Part shown: piece by piece, positions 49,130 through 62,726 of the stretch
How positions within the stretch are numbered: the first letter of the stretch is position 1
Layout: each line of letters opens with the position of its first letter
Source: Haliclystus octoradiatus
Lineage: Eukaryota > Cnidaria > Staurozoa > Stauromedusae > Haliclystidae
Assembly: GCA_916610825.1 (NCBI GenBank)
Contig: OU744447.1
Location: 36,635,024-36,699,023 of the forward strand
Direction of reading: 5' to 3'
Length of the DNA stretch: 64,000 nt
The notes under the pieces: model-generated
Told to the model about the DNA's origin: nothing
What the model saw: only the letters and a program-made list of their open reading frames with translations
Databases searched by the model: none
Made by a program: the position numbers and the translations under genes

Positions 49130-51613
49130 TTATGGCTGATACCAATTCGGAGTACGACGGATACGGGTTGAACTTTGTTGTTGACCTTTGTCTTTATCTT
49201 TGTATTGGTCTTTGCCTTGGTCTGTGCCTTGGGCGGGGTCTTGCTGGTAGGGGCGGAGAAATCGTCGGTTTCGCCACTTGAGGCGGTTTGTTTCTGTCTT
49301 TACTAGATAGCTGTGTCGACCTTCATATGCTTCAATTATGCTGGCAACGGTGTCCCACTGTTGTGTTTTCGGATTTTGTACCAATACTACTGTACCAGGT
49401 AATAAATCTTCTAAGGGTTTGGAATGTTGGTCCTTGTAGGCCTTTGCCTTCTGCCGGAGAGTGATAGCTTTCTTATCAGCAGCGTTGATTTCTTCTCTTA
49501 TATCTTTACAAAATATTGCGGGTCCAACTGGCAGGCGTGTTCGAGTTGGGCGTCCAAAGAGGCGTTGTGCTGGCGATATTCCATCCTTTTTGAGGGTGTT
49601 TCTATACTCTAATAGACCTTCCAAAAATTCCTTTGTATTAATATTTCCTTTAGGCGTGATTTTCTTTACTAAAGTCTTCATAGATTTAATTCCTGCTTCG
49701 GCAAATCCATTACTTTGGTGTTTGTATGGGGACGAGGGATCATGCTTTATACCCCACACTTGACAAAATTTTTTGAAGTCTTGTGACTTGAACTGTGGGC
49801 CACCATCAGATTCTAGGTTGACTGCAATGCCAAGTTTAGCGCTCCATTGAGTTATGCGTTCTACGACATCGTCAGTATTGCTTCCTCCTCTACCAAGGTC
49901 ATATACTTCTGGCCATCCAGAAAGACGATCAACAATCACCAGATATTCTTTACCAGCATGACTGAAGAGGTCCATGGCTATAGCTTGACCAAGCCAGGTA
50001 GGTGCGTCTGCTTGACTGATGGGCTCTAGTGGCTGACTAGGTTGATTTAGTTGGTCCTGACTTGAATCTTTCGAAGTGGACACTATGTGGGTTGCTTTAG
50101 GAATGCTTGGGGGTCCCAGGGATAATGTTTGTAACGGGACCTTGGGCCATTCTTTAGGAATCAATTTGAGAGCAATACAACCTGCTCTGCCTAATAAAGG
50201 ATGGGTTATTTCATTCAAAATGTGTACTTTGGCCTTGTACCTATGAGTTTCACGAAATATTTCCATAATAACATACCCATGCGACTCTAGAGGGGAACCA
50301 TTTGGTCCCACTAATTGTTCATTTTCAGGCCTAAAGTCAACATCATTAGCCCCCATTAATTGGTGAAGATCTTGGAGTCCCATTGCGTCACATCCTGCCC
50401 CAGTATCAGCTAGCCAATTTATTTGCTTGCTGTGATTTCTATGGGTGGTTTGCAGTGCAATTAAATTTTCCTGGTGGCTACTTATGTGAGCAATTTCAAT
50501 ACAGTTTTGCGATACTTGTGATTTTGTTAAGCAAAACTTCTGCAAATGACCCTTTTTCTTGCATTTGTGACACTCTAAATTGATGGCAGGGCAATCTCCT
50601 TTTTCATGTTTGGTTCCACATCGGCCACATGCGTCATTTACCGTGTTTTTCACGCCAGTATTTTTCGCGGCTTGAAACTGTTTCGGTTGTTTTTGAAACT
50701 TCTGTTTTTTGTATGCGGAAATCGCTCTGTTGGCGTTCACGCTTTTTTCTGTTAATTGATCATCAACATTACGACTTGCCTCGTAATTTTGGCAAATGTC
50801 TAAAGTAGCTTTTAAACTTAATTTTTCAAGCGGTGTTTCGAGTACCCTTTGTCTCATTCCTGAGTCCATTAGGCCTGATATAACCCGGTCCCTTAATCGT
50901 TCTTCACGATGAATTGCATGGTTTGGACAATCCTCGGTGGAATATCCACAGTCTTCATCAATTTCCCTCAGTGCGGCGTAATAATTGTTAACGCTTTCCC
51001 CCTGTTGTTGATCACGTTGAATAAAAACGCGTCGGTCTACAAGTGGGTGGCGATGAATTCGCAGATAATCTTTTAATGCCTTAATAATTTCAGCAATATC
51101 ATCAGTATCTTTTATTTTGATAATTTCTTGGGTCCACATTTTTGTCCACTCTTCGTTGAGTGTCGATCTTAATAAACCTCGGCGTGCGTTTAAATCACAT
51201 TCTTGATGTAGTCTCGTAGCAGCCGCGTAATCATTAAATCTGATTTCCCAGTCACGAAAATCTATCAATTTCATGCCTTCAGGACTTTTAAGTTTCGGCA
51301 TTGATATACGTTTGGCTGTTTGAAGATTTGATGGTGAATTAGAAGAGCCTTGATGGACATTCGAAGTTGAAGTGCCCATATTCATAGTCTTGAAAGCATT
51401 AGTAAGTGAATCACCCTGTGACTTCATTGCTTCCGCCAACGCCTTTTGCATTTCTTGCTGTTGAGCCATCATTACTTCTTGCATTTTTGTTTGCTGGTCA
51501 GTAACCGATTGTAAGATTAACAGCATTGGATCTTTCGAGGAATTAGCTAGTTCTTGTCTGAGTTGAACTACTTCTGCTTCCAAGTCCGCTTTCGTTGGGT
51601 TCTTATTAGCCAT
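49130..51613 (-). CDS. Fused Gag-protease-integrase protein, no reverse transcriptase
   Basis: ATG at 51613, open for 827 codons. Residues 1-70: coiled coil (LEAEVVQLRQELANS). About 100-290: Gag capsid-like (FRDWEIRFNDYAA, QGESVNNYYAAL). Two zinc knuckles at about 329-361 (CGRCGTKHEKGDC, CHKCKKKGHLQKFC). Aspartic protease WLADTGAGCDAMG at about 400-412 to LLGRAGC at about 478. Then a linker and the integrase core: D548 (MDLFSHAGKEYLVIVDR), D603 (ESDGGPQF) and E639 (FAEAGIKS), and a C-terminal domain to about 790 with a Lys/Gln-rich tail. RT, RNase H and the HHCC domain are cleanly missing, in frame. Because the frame is intact after the deletion, the element may be a trans-mobilised derivative rather than a random wreck. 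Confidence 0.9.
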   Translation of the reverse strand: MANKNPTKADLEAEVVQLRQELANSSKDPMLLILQSVTDQQTKMQEVMMAQQQEMQKALAEAMKSQGDSLTNAFKTMNMGTSTSNVHQGSSNSPSNLQTAKRISMPKLKSPEGMKLIDFRDWEIRFNDYAAATRLHQECDLNARRGLLRSTLNEEWTKMWTQEIIKIKDTDDIAEIIKALKDYLRIHRHPLVDRRVFIQRDQQQGESVNNYYAALREIDEDCGYSTEDCPNHAIHREERLRDRVISGLMDSGMRQRVLETPLEKLSLKATLDICQNYEASRNVDDQLTEKSVNANRAISAYKKQKFQKQPKQFQAAKNTGVKNTVNDACGRCGTKHEKGDCPAINLECHKCKKKGHLQKFCLTKSQVSQNCIEIAHISSHQENLIALQTTHRNHSKQINWLADTGAGCDAMGLQDLHQLMGANDVDFRPENEQLVGPNGSPLESHGYVIMEIFRETHRYKAKVHILNEITHPLLGRAGCIALKLIPKEWPKVPLQTLSLGPPSIPKATHIVSTSKDSSQDQLNQPSQPLEPISQADAPTWLGQAIAMDLFSHAGKEYLVIVDRLSGWPEVYDLGRGGSNTDDVVERITQWSAKLGIAVNLESDGGPQFKSQDFKKFCQVWGIKHDPSSPYKHQSNGFAEAGIKSMKTLVKKITPKGNINTKEFLEGLLEYRNTLKKDGISPAQRLFGRPTRTRLPVGPAIFCKDIREEINAADKKAITLRQKAKAYKDQHSKPLEDLLPGTVVLVQNPKTQQWDTVASIIEAYEGRHSYLVKTETNRLKWRNRRFLRPYQQDPAQGTDQGKDQYKDKDKGQQQSSTRIRRTPNWYQP

Positions 51614-51711
51614 AATAAACCACGAAATAAATACTAAGTTTTCGCTGGATTATAACCATGTAAGTCCGTTGAACATTAATAACAATGATTCAATAAATAA
51701 CTTTATCTATT

Positions 51712-51730
51712 GAACTTTATAACTGCGCCA
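51712..51730 (-). other. Primer binding site of gypsy-type element
   Basis: Minus strand TGGCGCAGTTATAAAGTTC directly after the 5' LTR. Starts with TGG; the tRNA is not identified. Confidence 0.65.
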
Positions 51731-51935
51731 TGTAAGATTGTATTATAGAGTTTTAAGGACGAAATAAGACAAACGACCAAACATCAAGATAACTTGTGTA
51801 ACTCTGTTTTATTAATCATATACGTGTTAGTTTTACAACGCTGTGCAATATACTCCGGTGTGCCTAATCTACAACTAAGTGTGATTAGTTTAATGACGTT
51901 GTAAATATTAGTATTATTAATTATTATATACTACA
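51731..51935 (-). repeat. Gypsy-type 5' LTR
   Basis: 205-bp direct copy of 48883-49087. The difference seen is CAATATACTCC here versus CAATACACTCC there. Confidence 0.92.
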
Positions 51936-51939
51936 CATG

Positions 51940-52950
51940 CTAAATAATCGATAAACGCACAGACGCGATGACGCGACGCGATCGCATACAAGTACAGCGC
52001 ACAAGTAGTAGTGAGCCTTTTCGCCATACGTGCCAAAAGGCTCACTGCTACTTCTTGCTTGGGATCGGCACTTGTTTAACGAGATCGCGTTACTTGTCTG
52101 ACGTTCCCGTCACTTATTTCGGAGATCGCGTTACTTATCTGGAGTTCCCGTCACTTATTTTGGAGATCGCGTTACTATCATCAGAGAGTCATAGTTATAG
52201 TTTTTGTCAAATCATTTTATACTGTTATAATTGTAAATTCTACACACTGTATATTTTATTAAATAGTGTAATAGCGAAAGTTCATGTTTGTTATTAATAC
52301 ATTTAAACATACTGTAGGAAATAGTATGTTATAGTCATTAATAGAACATTAATTATAATCACCAATAGCCATTTGTTATAGTAGACAATATATCATTATT
52401 ATTATTATAGACAATTGTTAGCTAATTAGATTTACATACACGTAGCTTTGAACATATAATACTATACTTTTCATATAATCTTTTTTACTTTTCTAATATT
52501 GCTGATTCTACTATGAGTACTAACAACACTCTGTCTGATGATTTGTGTCCTGCGCGTAGATCAACATCTTAACACATACAAATCAAAATCATATTATATC
52601 TTAACAATTATTTTATGTGTATTCCTAATCAGTCCTGTGAAATAAAGAGATATAACACTTATCAGGATAATTTGGAAATACACCCCAAATAAACATAGTG
52701 GAAATATAATGAAGTTTTGACTTTATCTTTATCTTTGACTTGTATTAATTAACTGGTATATGACAATCACTCAATCTAGAATATTTTCCATTTCCTGTAC
52801 AAACTATCCTTTCAATCATTTTGTTTACTTGAAGTTTTTGTGTCGTTTCGGAGTATTATTCACTAAAGTTATAAGACAAGTTTTTATAATTATAAGACTT
52901 GTATGCAGATACTGAGTAAATTCAAAAGTCATTCAAACTTTCATTCCATC
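51940..52950. other. Interior of the foldback element
   Basis: 51990-52180 carries two family ends back to back (GTAGTGAGCCTTTTCGCC then GTGCCAAAAGGCTCACTGC). The remainder is AT-rich without a gene. Confidence 0.5.
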
Positions 52951-53440
52951 GAATCTAAATACAATATTGTAGTATTAGAAATTGTCGACTGTCATTTATA
53001 AATTATTAGATTATAGTAAATAATAATACATTATTCGTTATTGAAATATGCAAAAAAACTTACAAACATGACCTTTAATGAATTATAACCATTAAACAAA
53101 AATGATTACACAAGCTATTGTAAATTAATATTTTTGGTACATTATTCCCCGTGTTATATTTTTACCAAAGCCTTACGATCTACGATCTAGATTCAGATTT
53201 TGAAAAAAATCACGGTCAACCGCACTTGTCACGGCTATAATTATCTTAAAATTTCACAAGTGACGGGATCTCTAAACAAGTGACGGGATGTCCGAACATG
53301 TAGGGCGATCTCGAAAACAAGTAACGGGATCTCCAAACAAGTAGCGCGAATTCTGAAAGAAGTAACGGGATCTCCGAACAAGTAACGCGATCTCATAAAC
53401 AAGTACCAGAAGTAGTAGTGAGCCTTTTGGCACTTCATAA

Positions 53441-54940
53441 GTTCAGATGATTTCCTTCGCGAAGCAAATGAATTTGACATTGCGATTGAACAAGCCGCTA
53501 ACAATGCTTCAAATTTGGATTTCCAAACCAAAAGGTACATAATCGACAGGTTAGAACGCCTTTTATCAAACTTAAGTAAAGTTTCGTTCTCGCTAGCCCT
53601 TGAATCTCCTACCGCCATTGCTGTAGAAATACAGGAGCAATACGGTCACAGACAACAATTGTTATTAGAAACTGTGAAGTTAATACATAGGATGTCCCCC
53701 GAGCTACCAAGTTTATCAACTTCTTTTCTTGACCAGGCTCGTGTGTATTCTGACTCTGGCGAGACTTCGATTCAAACTATGTCTCGTAGAAATACGCCTT
53801 TGAAAAATGAAAACACTACACCTTTAGCACCTATTAACAATAAGAAGTCTGTCAAAAAAGACTGTGCAAAAACAATCAGGCCTAAGTCACATGTCAACAC
53901 GTTCGATATCACCACAAGTGAGTCGATTTTGGCATCAATAGCAGATGCACTATCTGCCGTGCAAATAAAGCTTCCAACCTTTTCTGGTATTGTTATTGAA
54001 TACCAAGATTTCATCTCCTCGTTTAAAGCCCAAGTCGATAGTAGACATACTTTAAGTTCTGCTACGAAGTTTCACCATCTGGTATCGAATTTATCTGAAA
54101 ATGCACTATCATCAGTAAATTCTTTGCCTCGTGACGATGCAGGATATGCAACTGCCATGTCCACCCTAGAAAAGTTGTATGGGAATTCACACAAAATTGC
54201 TAGAGCGCATTTAGATTTGCTATGTATTGAAGAACCAGTTTTGTATCAACAACCGCTAGAAGTAGAACGTTTTTACCATCAGTTATTAGCTGCCTCTTCC
54301 ACTTTTGATAGGTTGAAGTATGATAATGATGTAAATTCAACATCCACCCTTTTGAAACTCGTTGCACGTCTCCCTGATCGTGCCCAGTACCGTTGGAGAA
54401 AGCGTAATAACTCTCTAAAATCTTTAGCAACCTTTTATGATTTCGTTTTATTTATGGAAAGTGAAACAGAATTTGTCACAGATCCAGTGTGGTCACGTTT
54501 AACCCATAACAAACCTCATGTTGCCACTATCAATGTCACAGCAAACCAAAACTTCACTACTAGCAATATTTCCTCATGCATATTTTGTGGCCAAAATCAC
54601 AAGTCTCGAAATTGCCAACATACTGGTATTTCTCAAGAGGAGGTAATTAAGGTTTTGAAGGATAATAACTTATGTTTTCGCTGTTTTTCCCCTGGTCACA
54701 TTAGTCAAAACTGCCTTTCCAAAATAGTTTGCTCCACCTGTAATAGAAGACATCATACTCTTTTACATAGAAATAATAATAGTGTCAACACCGTCCAAAT
54801 TGCTCCTGCAGCAGTTACCAATACCATCCTCACTCCTTTGGAAAATAGTGCTAAAGTGCTTATGCCTGTTGTCGTTTTGGATGTTATTGGAACAAACGGT
54901 TCTGTTCGTGTAAATGCATTACTAGACACTGGGAGTTAAT
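53441..54940 (+). pseudogene. BEL/Pao Gag and protease start, 3' part of gag
   Basis: Resumes in frame after the foldback element. It encodes the Gag body (IKLPTFSG, YQDFISSFKAQVD, LARLPDRAQYRWRKR-like capsid region), three Cys/His boxes (CIFCGQNHKSRNC, CFRCFSPGHISQNC, CSTCNRRHH) and the protease catalytic LLDTGS. A TAA at 54938-54940 follows the DTGS motif directly, in the middle of what should be one Gag-Pol frame. Role in live elements: capsid and maturation protease. Confidence 0.88.
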
Positions 54941-56544
54941 TTACCTTGATTGATTCATCTGTTTGCCAAAAGTTAGGCATTAAAGGAGCTACCGACACTT
55001 TGAACTTCAATACTGTTGCAAATACTAAAACGGTACAGCAATGTGAGAGAGTAACCGTGTCAGTTAAATCTTTGACTAAAAACAGCTTTCAATTGACTAA
55101 CGTTGCATCAGTAAAGGGTCTATTTTTGCCATATATATCTAGCATTCCTACTTCAATACAAGCTCTTCCCCATGTTGCTGAACATGTCCCTGAATTTGCT
55201 CAGGGACGCCTTGAGATGTTGATTGGTGCAGATCACAATGATCTAATCCTCCCATCTCAAACCATATTAGGCAACTCCGGTAAGGAACCAATTGTTATAA
55301 AAACACCATTAGGCTGGTCTCTGCTAGGAGGTGATAACAACTGCACCCAATTAAGATCCTCTGGTGGAATTCATACTATAGCACAGAATTTAGAAACGCC
55401 GACCCTGCACTCCCTTTGGAACACTGGAGACTTGTCAGAACAATATTTTGGTTTAGACAAGCCCTATTCGCAGGATGATCGATTTGCAATGGATAATCTC
55501 AAAAATTCTCTTAAAATTATTGATGGTCACTTTCAAGCTGATCTTTTATGGAAGAAAGATTTCAAAAATTTGGAAAATAATGAGGTTGTTGCTAAAAAGC
55601 GTTTGTCATCTCTATTGAGAAAGTTTGAATTCGATCCCCAGTTTAAGGACGATTATTGTAAAGTAATGCAAGGCTATGTCAATGATGGCTGTGCAGTTCA
55701 AGTTGCAAATCCATCTGTTACTTCCGTGTACACTTATTATCTACCTCATTTTGCTGTTTTTCATCCACGTAAACCAGATAAGCTAAGGATCGTGTTTGAT
55801 GCTGCTTGCAAATTTCGAAAGAAGTCACTAAATGACCATCTTTTATCAGGTCCTGATATACTAAACTCCCTAGTAGGTTGTCTTCTTCGTTTTAGGGAAA
55901 ATAGATACTGCGTCCTTAGCGACATCAAAGGCATGTTTCATTGTATCAAAGTATCTCCTGATCACACCGATGCGTTTCGTTTTTTATGGTATCTTGACAA
56001 TGATTTTGAGAAACCTGCTGTTTTTAAAATGGTAGTACATGTTTTTGGAGCTATCAGTTCCCCCACAGTTGCAAATGAAGCTCTACGAAGCATTGCTAAT
56101 TATATTGATGACCCTCATGTCCAAGCAGCGATTAGGGATAATTTTTATGTTGATGATTTTCTTTATTCTTCTGATGATTTGAAAGCTATGAATGGAGTTG
56201 TTTCAACTTTGTATAAATTATTGAAAAGTTTTGGTTTTGTTCTAACTAAATGGATAACAAACGCACCATCTGTTTTGAAAAACATCCCTGATGTTGAAAA
56301 GTCTGCAACTCAGGTGAAGCTGGACTTGGGTGAAGATGCTTCACAAAGAACTTTAGGAGTTGTGTGGGATATTAAAACAGACACCCTTCAGTTCGACTTG
56401 CCATCAAATTTAGACGCTACCCACATCAAGCGAGGCATTCTTTCATTGATTAGCTCAATGTTTTCACCAGATGGTTACCTTTCCCCGATTTATTTAGTTC
56501 CGAAATTGATTATGCGTTCCTTGTGGACATTAAATGTCGGTTGA
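54941..56544 (+). pseudogene. BEL/Pao protease remainder and reverse transcriptase
   Basis: Same frame continues. Protease end (MLIGADHNDLILP, TPLGWSLLGG), then RT with LRIVFDAACKF, LLSGPDILNSLVG, DIKGMFHCIKV and active site FYVDDFLYSS intact. TGA at 56542-56544 stops the frame just after SLWTLNVG where a Trp codon is expected. Makes cDNA in live elements. Confidence 0.88.
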
Positions 56545-58839
56545 GATCAACCTCTTCCAGCGCAGCAGGCTGCAGAATGGCAGGAATGGTTGGAGGGTTT
56601 GACGTCATTAGACAAAGTGTCCTACCCAAGGTGTTTAAAAGGCCCTGCTGTTTTGCCTTTAGATAGCTCTATTAGTATTCATACTTTCTGTGATGCTAGT
56701 CAGGAGGGGATAGGAGTGATAAGTTATGTTAGAGTCGGTAGTAAATTTGAAAGGGGGGAGGGTAATATTAATGTTGAATCTGGAGTTTTTTGCAGATTTC
56801 TTTTTGCTCGCTCACGCTGTGCTCCGATCAAGTCAGTAATCATCCCACGTCTGGAGCTACATGCAGCTACATTAGCGGTAAAAACAATTTTACAAATTAA
56901 ACCTGAGTTACGTATGCATGTAGATTCTTACCATTATTGGAGTGACTCTATGACCACCTTAGCCTACATTAGAAATTCTAGCAGACGTTTTCCTGTCTAT
57001 GTAGCAAATAGAGTAAGTGAAATCTCATCTAGTACTACTCCAGAACAATGGCATCACTGTCCTGGCAAATTAAATCCAGCTGACATTGCATCAAGAGGAA
57101 TTATGCCATTAGCATTCAAAGAATCTATGTGGACTCAAGGTCCTGAATTTCTCCAATTACATCAATCTGAGTGGCCTACCTTGCCAAGCAAAAACATTGA
57201 CTCTGCACAGATTGAACATTTGCCAAATGTTGTTGCAAATATCGTTTCAACTAGTGACAATTGTTTTGCATCATTGATAGGTAGAACACGGTCATTTTTT
57301 AAAATAACTTGCATAGTCGCAAGAGTTCTACAATTTATTTCTGCTTGTAAAACTTCAATCAAAGCAAATACACTTCAAAAAAGTTCTTATAATCTGAGAA
57401 ATAGAAAAATTAATAATGTTTCAAATGTTGTTTTTTCAAATGTTGTTTTTTCAAATGTTGATATTTCAAATGTTAATGTTTTAACTGAAAAAATACTGTT
57501 AGAAAGTGAGGGTGTTGTCGTGAGGTGTGAACAGCTGAAGGCCTTTCCAAAAGAGATAAATGCATTGAAAAATAATTTGAAGATTTCTAAAAATAGCACT
57601 ATTCTTTTACTAAATCCTTTCCTTGACAGTCAAGGAGTTCTCCGTGTTGGTGGCAGATTAGAAAATTCTAATCTCCCTTATGATGCAAAGCATCCAATTC
57701 TGATTCCTAAACAATCTTTGTTAGCCAGCTCGATTATTGAGGATGCTCATTTGTCTCTGAAGCATGCTGGTGTAATGTGCATTGTTAATTATGTCAGGCA
57801 GCACTTTTGGATTCCTTCATTAACATCAAAAGTCAAAAGCAGAGCAAATACATGTATTCCTTGTAAGAAGCTTCATGGACGTCGGATGCAGCAATTTATG
57901 TCTCCGTTACCAGTCGACAGACTAACACAGACATTTCCCTTTGATGTGACTGGGGTGGACTATTTTGGCCCATTTCATGTGAAAGTATTAAGAAGTACCG
58001 TTAAATATTGGGGATGTATTTTTACCTGTATGTCTATTCGGGCTATTCATCTAGAGACATCATCCTCCCTAGACACTGATAGGTTTATTTGTGTCCTTAG
58101 ACGATTTTTGGCTAGGAGAGGTAAGCCTAGCACAATTATATCTGACAATGGAACTAATTTTGTAGGGGCTGAAACTGAATTGAAGGTGGCGATCTCAAAT
58201 TGGGATCAAAACCGTGTTTCCCAGTTTTTACTATCCACAGGTACGACATGGAAATTCAATCCTGCTGGTGCTCCTCATCATGGCGGTGCCTGGGAAAGAT
58301 TGATCCGTTCTGTCAAACATAGCCTCAAGACTGTTCTTGGAAATCGATCTTACGACCTGGAAACACTACAAACATTGTTTACAGAAGTAGAAGCCGTTCT
58401 CAATTGCCGCCCCTTGACCACCGTGTCCAATGATCCACAAGACTTGGAACCCCTGACGCCCAATCATTTGCTGATGTTACGAAATGGTGTGTCGCTACCC
58501 CCTGGTACCTTTGATGATGCTGACCTGGTATTGCGAAAACGCTGGAGAAAAACCCAAGCACTTGCTGAGGAATTTTGGTCGCGCTGGAGCAAAGAATATG
58601 TCAACTTACTTCAAAAACGTCAAAAGTGGCGCAGTGTAAAACCGAACATTCAAGTTGGTGATTTAGTGTTAATAATGGACGATAATGTGATGCGTTCCAG
58701 ATACCCTATGGGTGTTGTCATCAATGCCCCGACAGGTAAAGATGATTTGGTTCGCAAAGTTGAAATCAAGACCGCAACTGGGCAAGTATTACGCCCGCTG
58801 ACGAAGATCTGCCTCTTGGAAGGACACAACTATAAATAA
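56545..58839 (+). pseudogene. BEL/Pao RNase H and integrase
   Basis: Continues in the same frame to TAA at 58837-58839. RNase H: HTFCDASQEGIGVISYVRV, RLELHAATLAV, YWSDSMTTLAYI. Integrase: zinc domain with H...H...CIPCKK (near 57780-57870), catalytic core with VDYFGPF, SDNGTNFVGAE and GGAWERLIRSVKHSL (D, D, E present), and a C-terminal PLTKICLLEG typical of Pao integrase ends. The domain set is complete; only the upstream stops inactivate it. Confidence 0.9.
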
Positions 58840-58978
58840 GGACACTAGCTTGTCGCCCTGTTAAACAGTTTTTAGCTAATTTTGCTAGTATTATTTTTAA
58901 TATTTTATAACATTTCTAGTATCAGTTATAGTAGTTTTTAAGTTTAATATGAAAGTCCAGACATTTCATGGTGGGGAG
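58840..58978 (+). other. BEL/Pao 3' untranslated part and purine tract
   Basis: Ends GGTGGGGAG immediately before the LTR: likely plus-strand primer. Confidence 0.65.
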
Positions 58979-59409
58979 TGTAGAACTAATTCACCACATT
59001 TGTTGTCATAGTAACGTCACTATAGTAACGTCCATTGTTCACATGTTTCTTTGTATCATTACTAACTGTCACGTTGTCATTTTTACTAGTTTTTGTTACG
59101 TTTCCATGCTTCATGTCAAATCACGTGCATTTCCCAAATTTGGTATCATTTTGTAACATCGTGTTTCTTATTGGTCAATTTGTAACCATTGTCTATGTGC
59201 CTCATGTCATGCCATTTTACACTCCCAAACCACTGTTCGTCTTGGGGCCGTTGAATAAGGTCATTATATATTGTTACAGTTACTTGACGTTGTTTTATCT
59301 TGGCTCTTCTTCTTCCTTGTCTTGTCTTTCTTGGCCTCAAGCGGCAGTCATAATTACAGTCCTCTGAAGTCGACCTTGGCTTATTAATAGCCAAATTGCA
59401 AATTCTACA
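58979..59409 (+). repeat. BEL/Pao 3' LTR
   Basis: 431 bp; direct copy of 46743-47173. Confidence 0.92.

Positions 59410-62726
<3,317 letters not shown>

Larger units (their letters stand above)
48883..51935 (-). mobile_element. Small Ty3/gypsy-type LTR element lacking reverse transcriptase
   Basis: Identical-length 205-bp LTRs (one visible C/T difference), CATG duplications at 48879-48882 and 51936-51939, primer site, one long ORF and a purine tract. Total 3053 bp. A full gypsy element would be about 5 kb or more; the missing part is RT, RNase H and the integrase zinc domain. Confidence 0.92.
47964..53440. mobile_element. TATGAAGTGCC foldback element carrying a gypsy element
   Basis: Left end TATGAAGTGCC, right end GGCACTTCATA, with arms of about 500 bp (47964-48470 and 52950-53440) inverted to each other. 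Subterminal GATCTC/CAAGTA tandem motifs as in 36393-37745. The middle has the gypsy-type insertion, and at 51990-52180 two further ends of the same family placed back to back. No transposase. Inserted in BEL/Pao gag with AGTTCA on both sides. Confidence 0.8.
46743..59409 (+). mobile_element. BEL/Pao LTR retrotransposon, 12.7 kb with nested insertion
   Basis: 431-bp LTRs (TGTAG...CTACA) at both ends, ACTCG target duplications, TGG-starting primer site, Gag, protease, RT, RNase H and integrase in BEL/Pao order, and a purine tract before the 3' LTR. The LTRs differ by about one base by eye. Interrupted in Gag by a 5.48-kb foldback element; its own length without that is about 7.2 kb. Two stop codons interrupt pol. 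Confidence 0.92.

Noticed and set aside
53241-53618. 125-residue minus-strand frame
   Set aside because: Antisense to gag and the foldback end.
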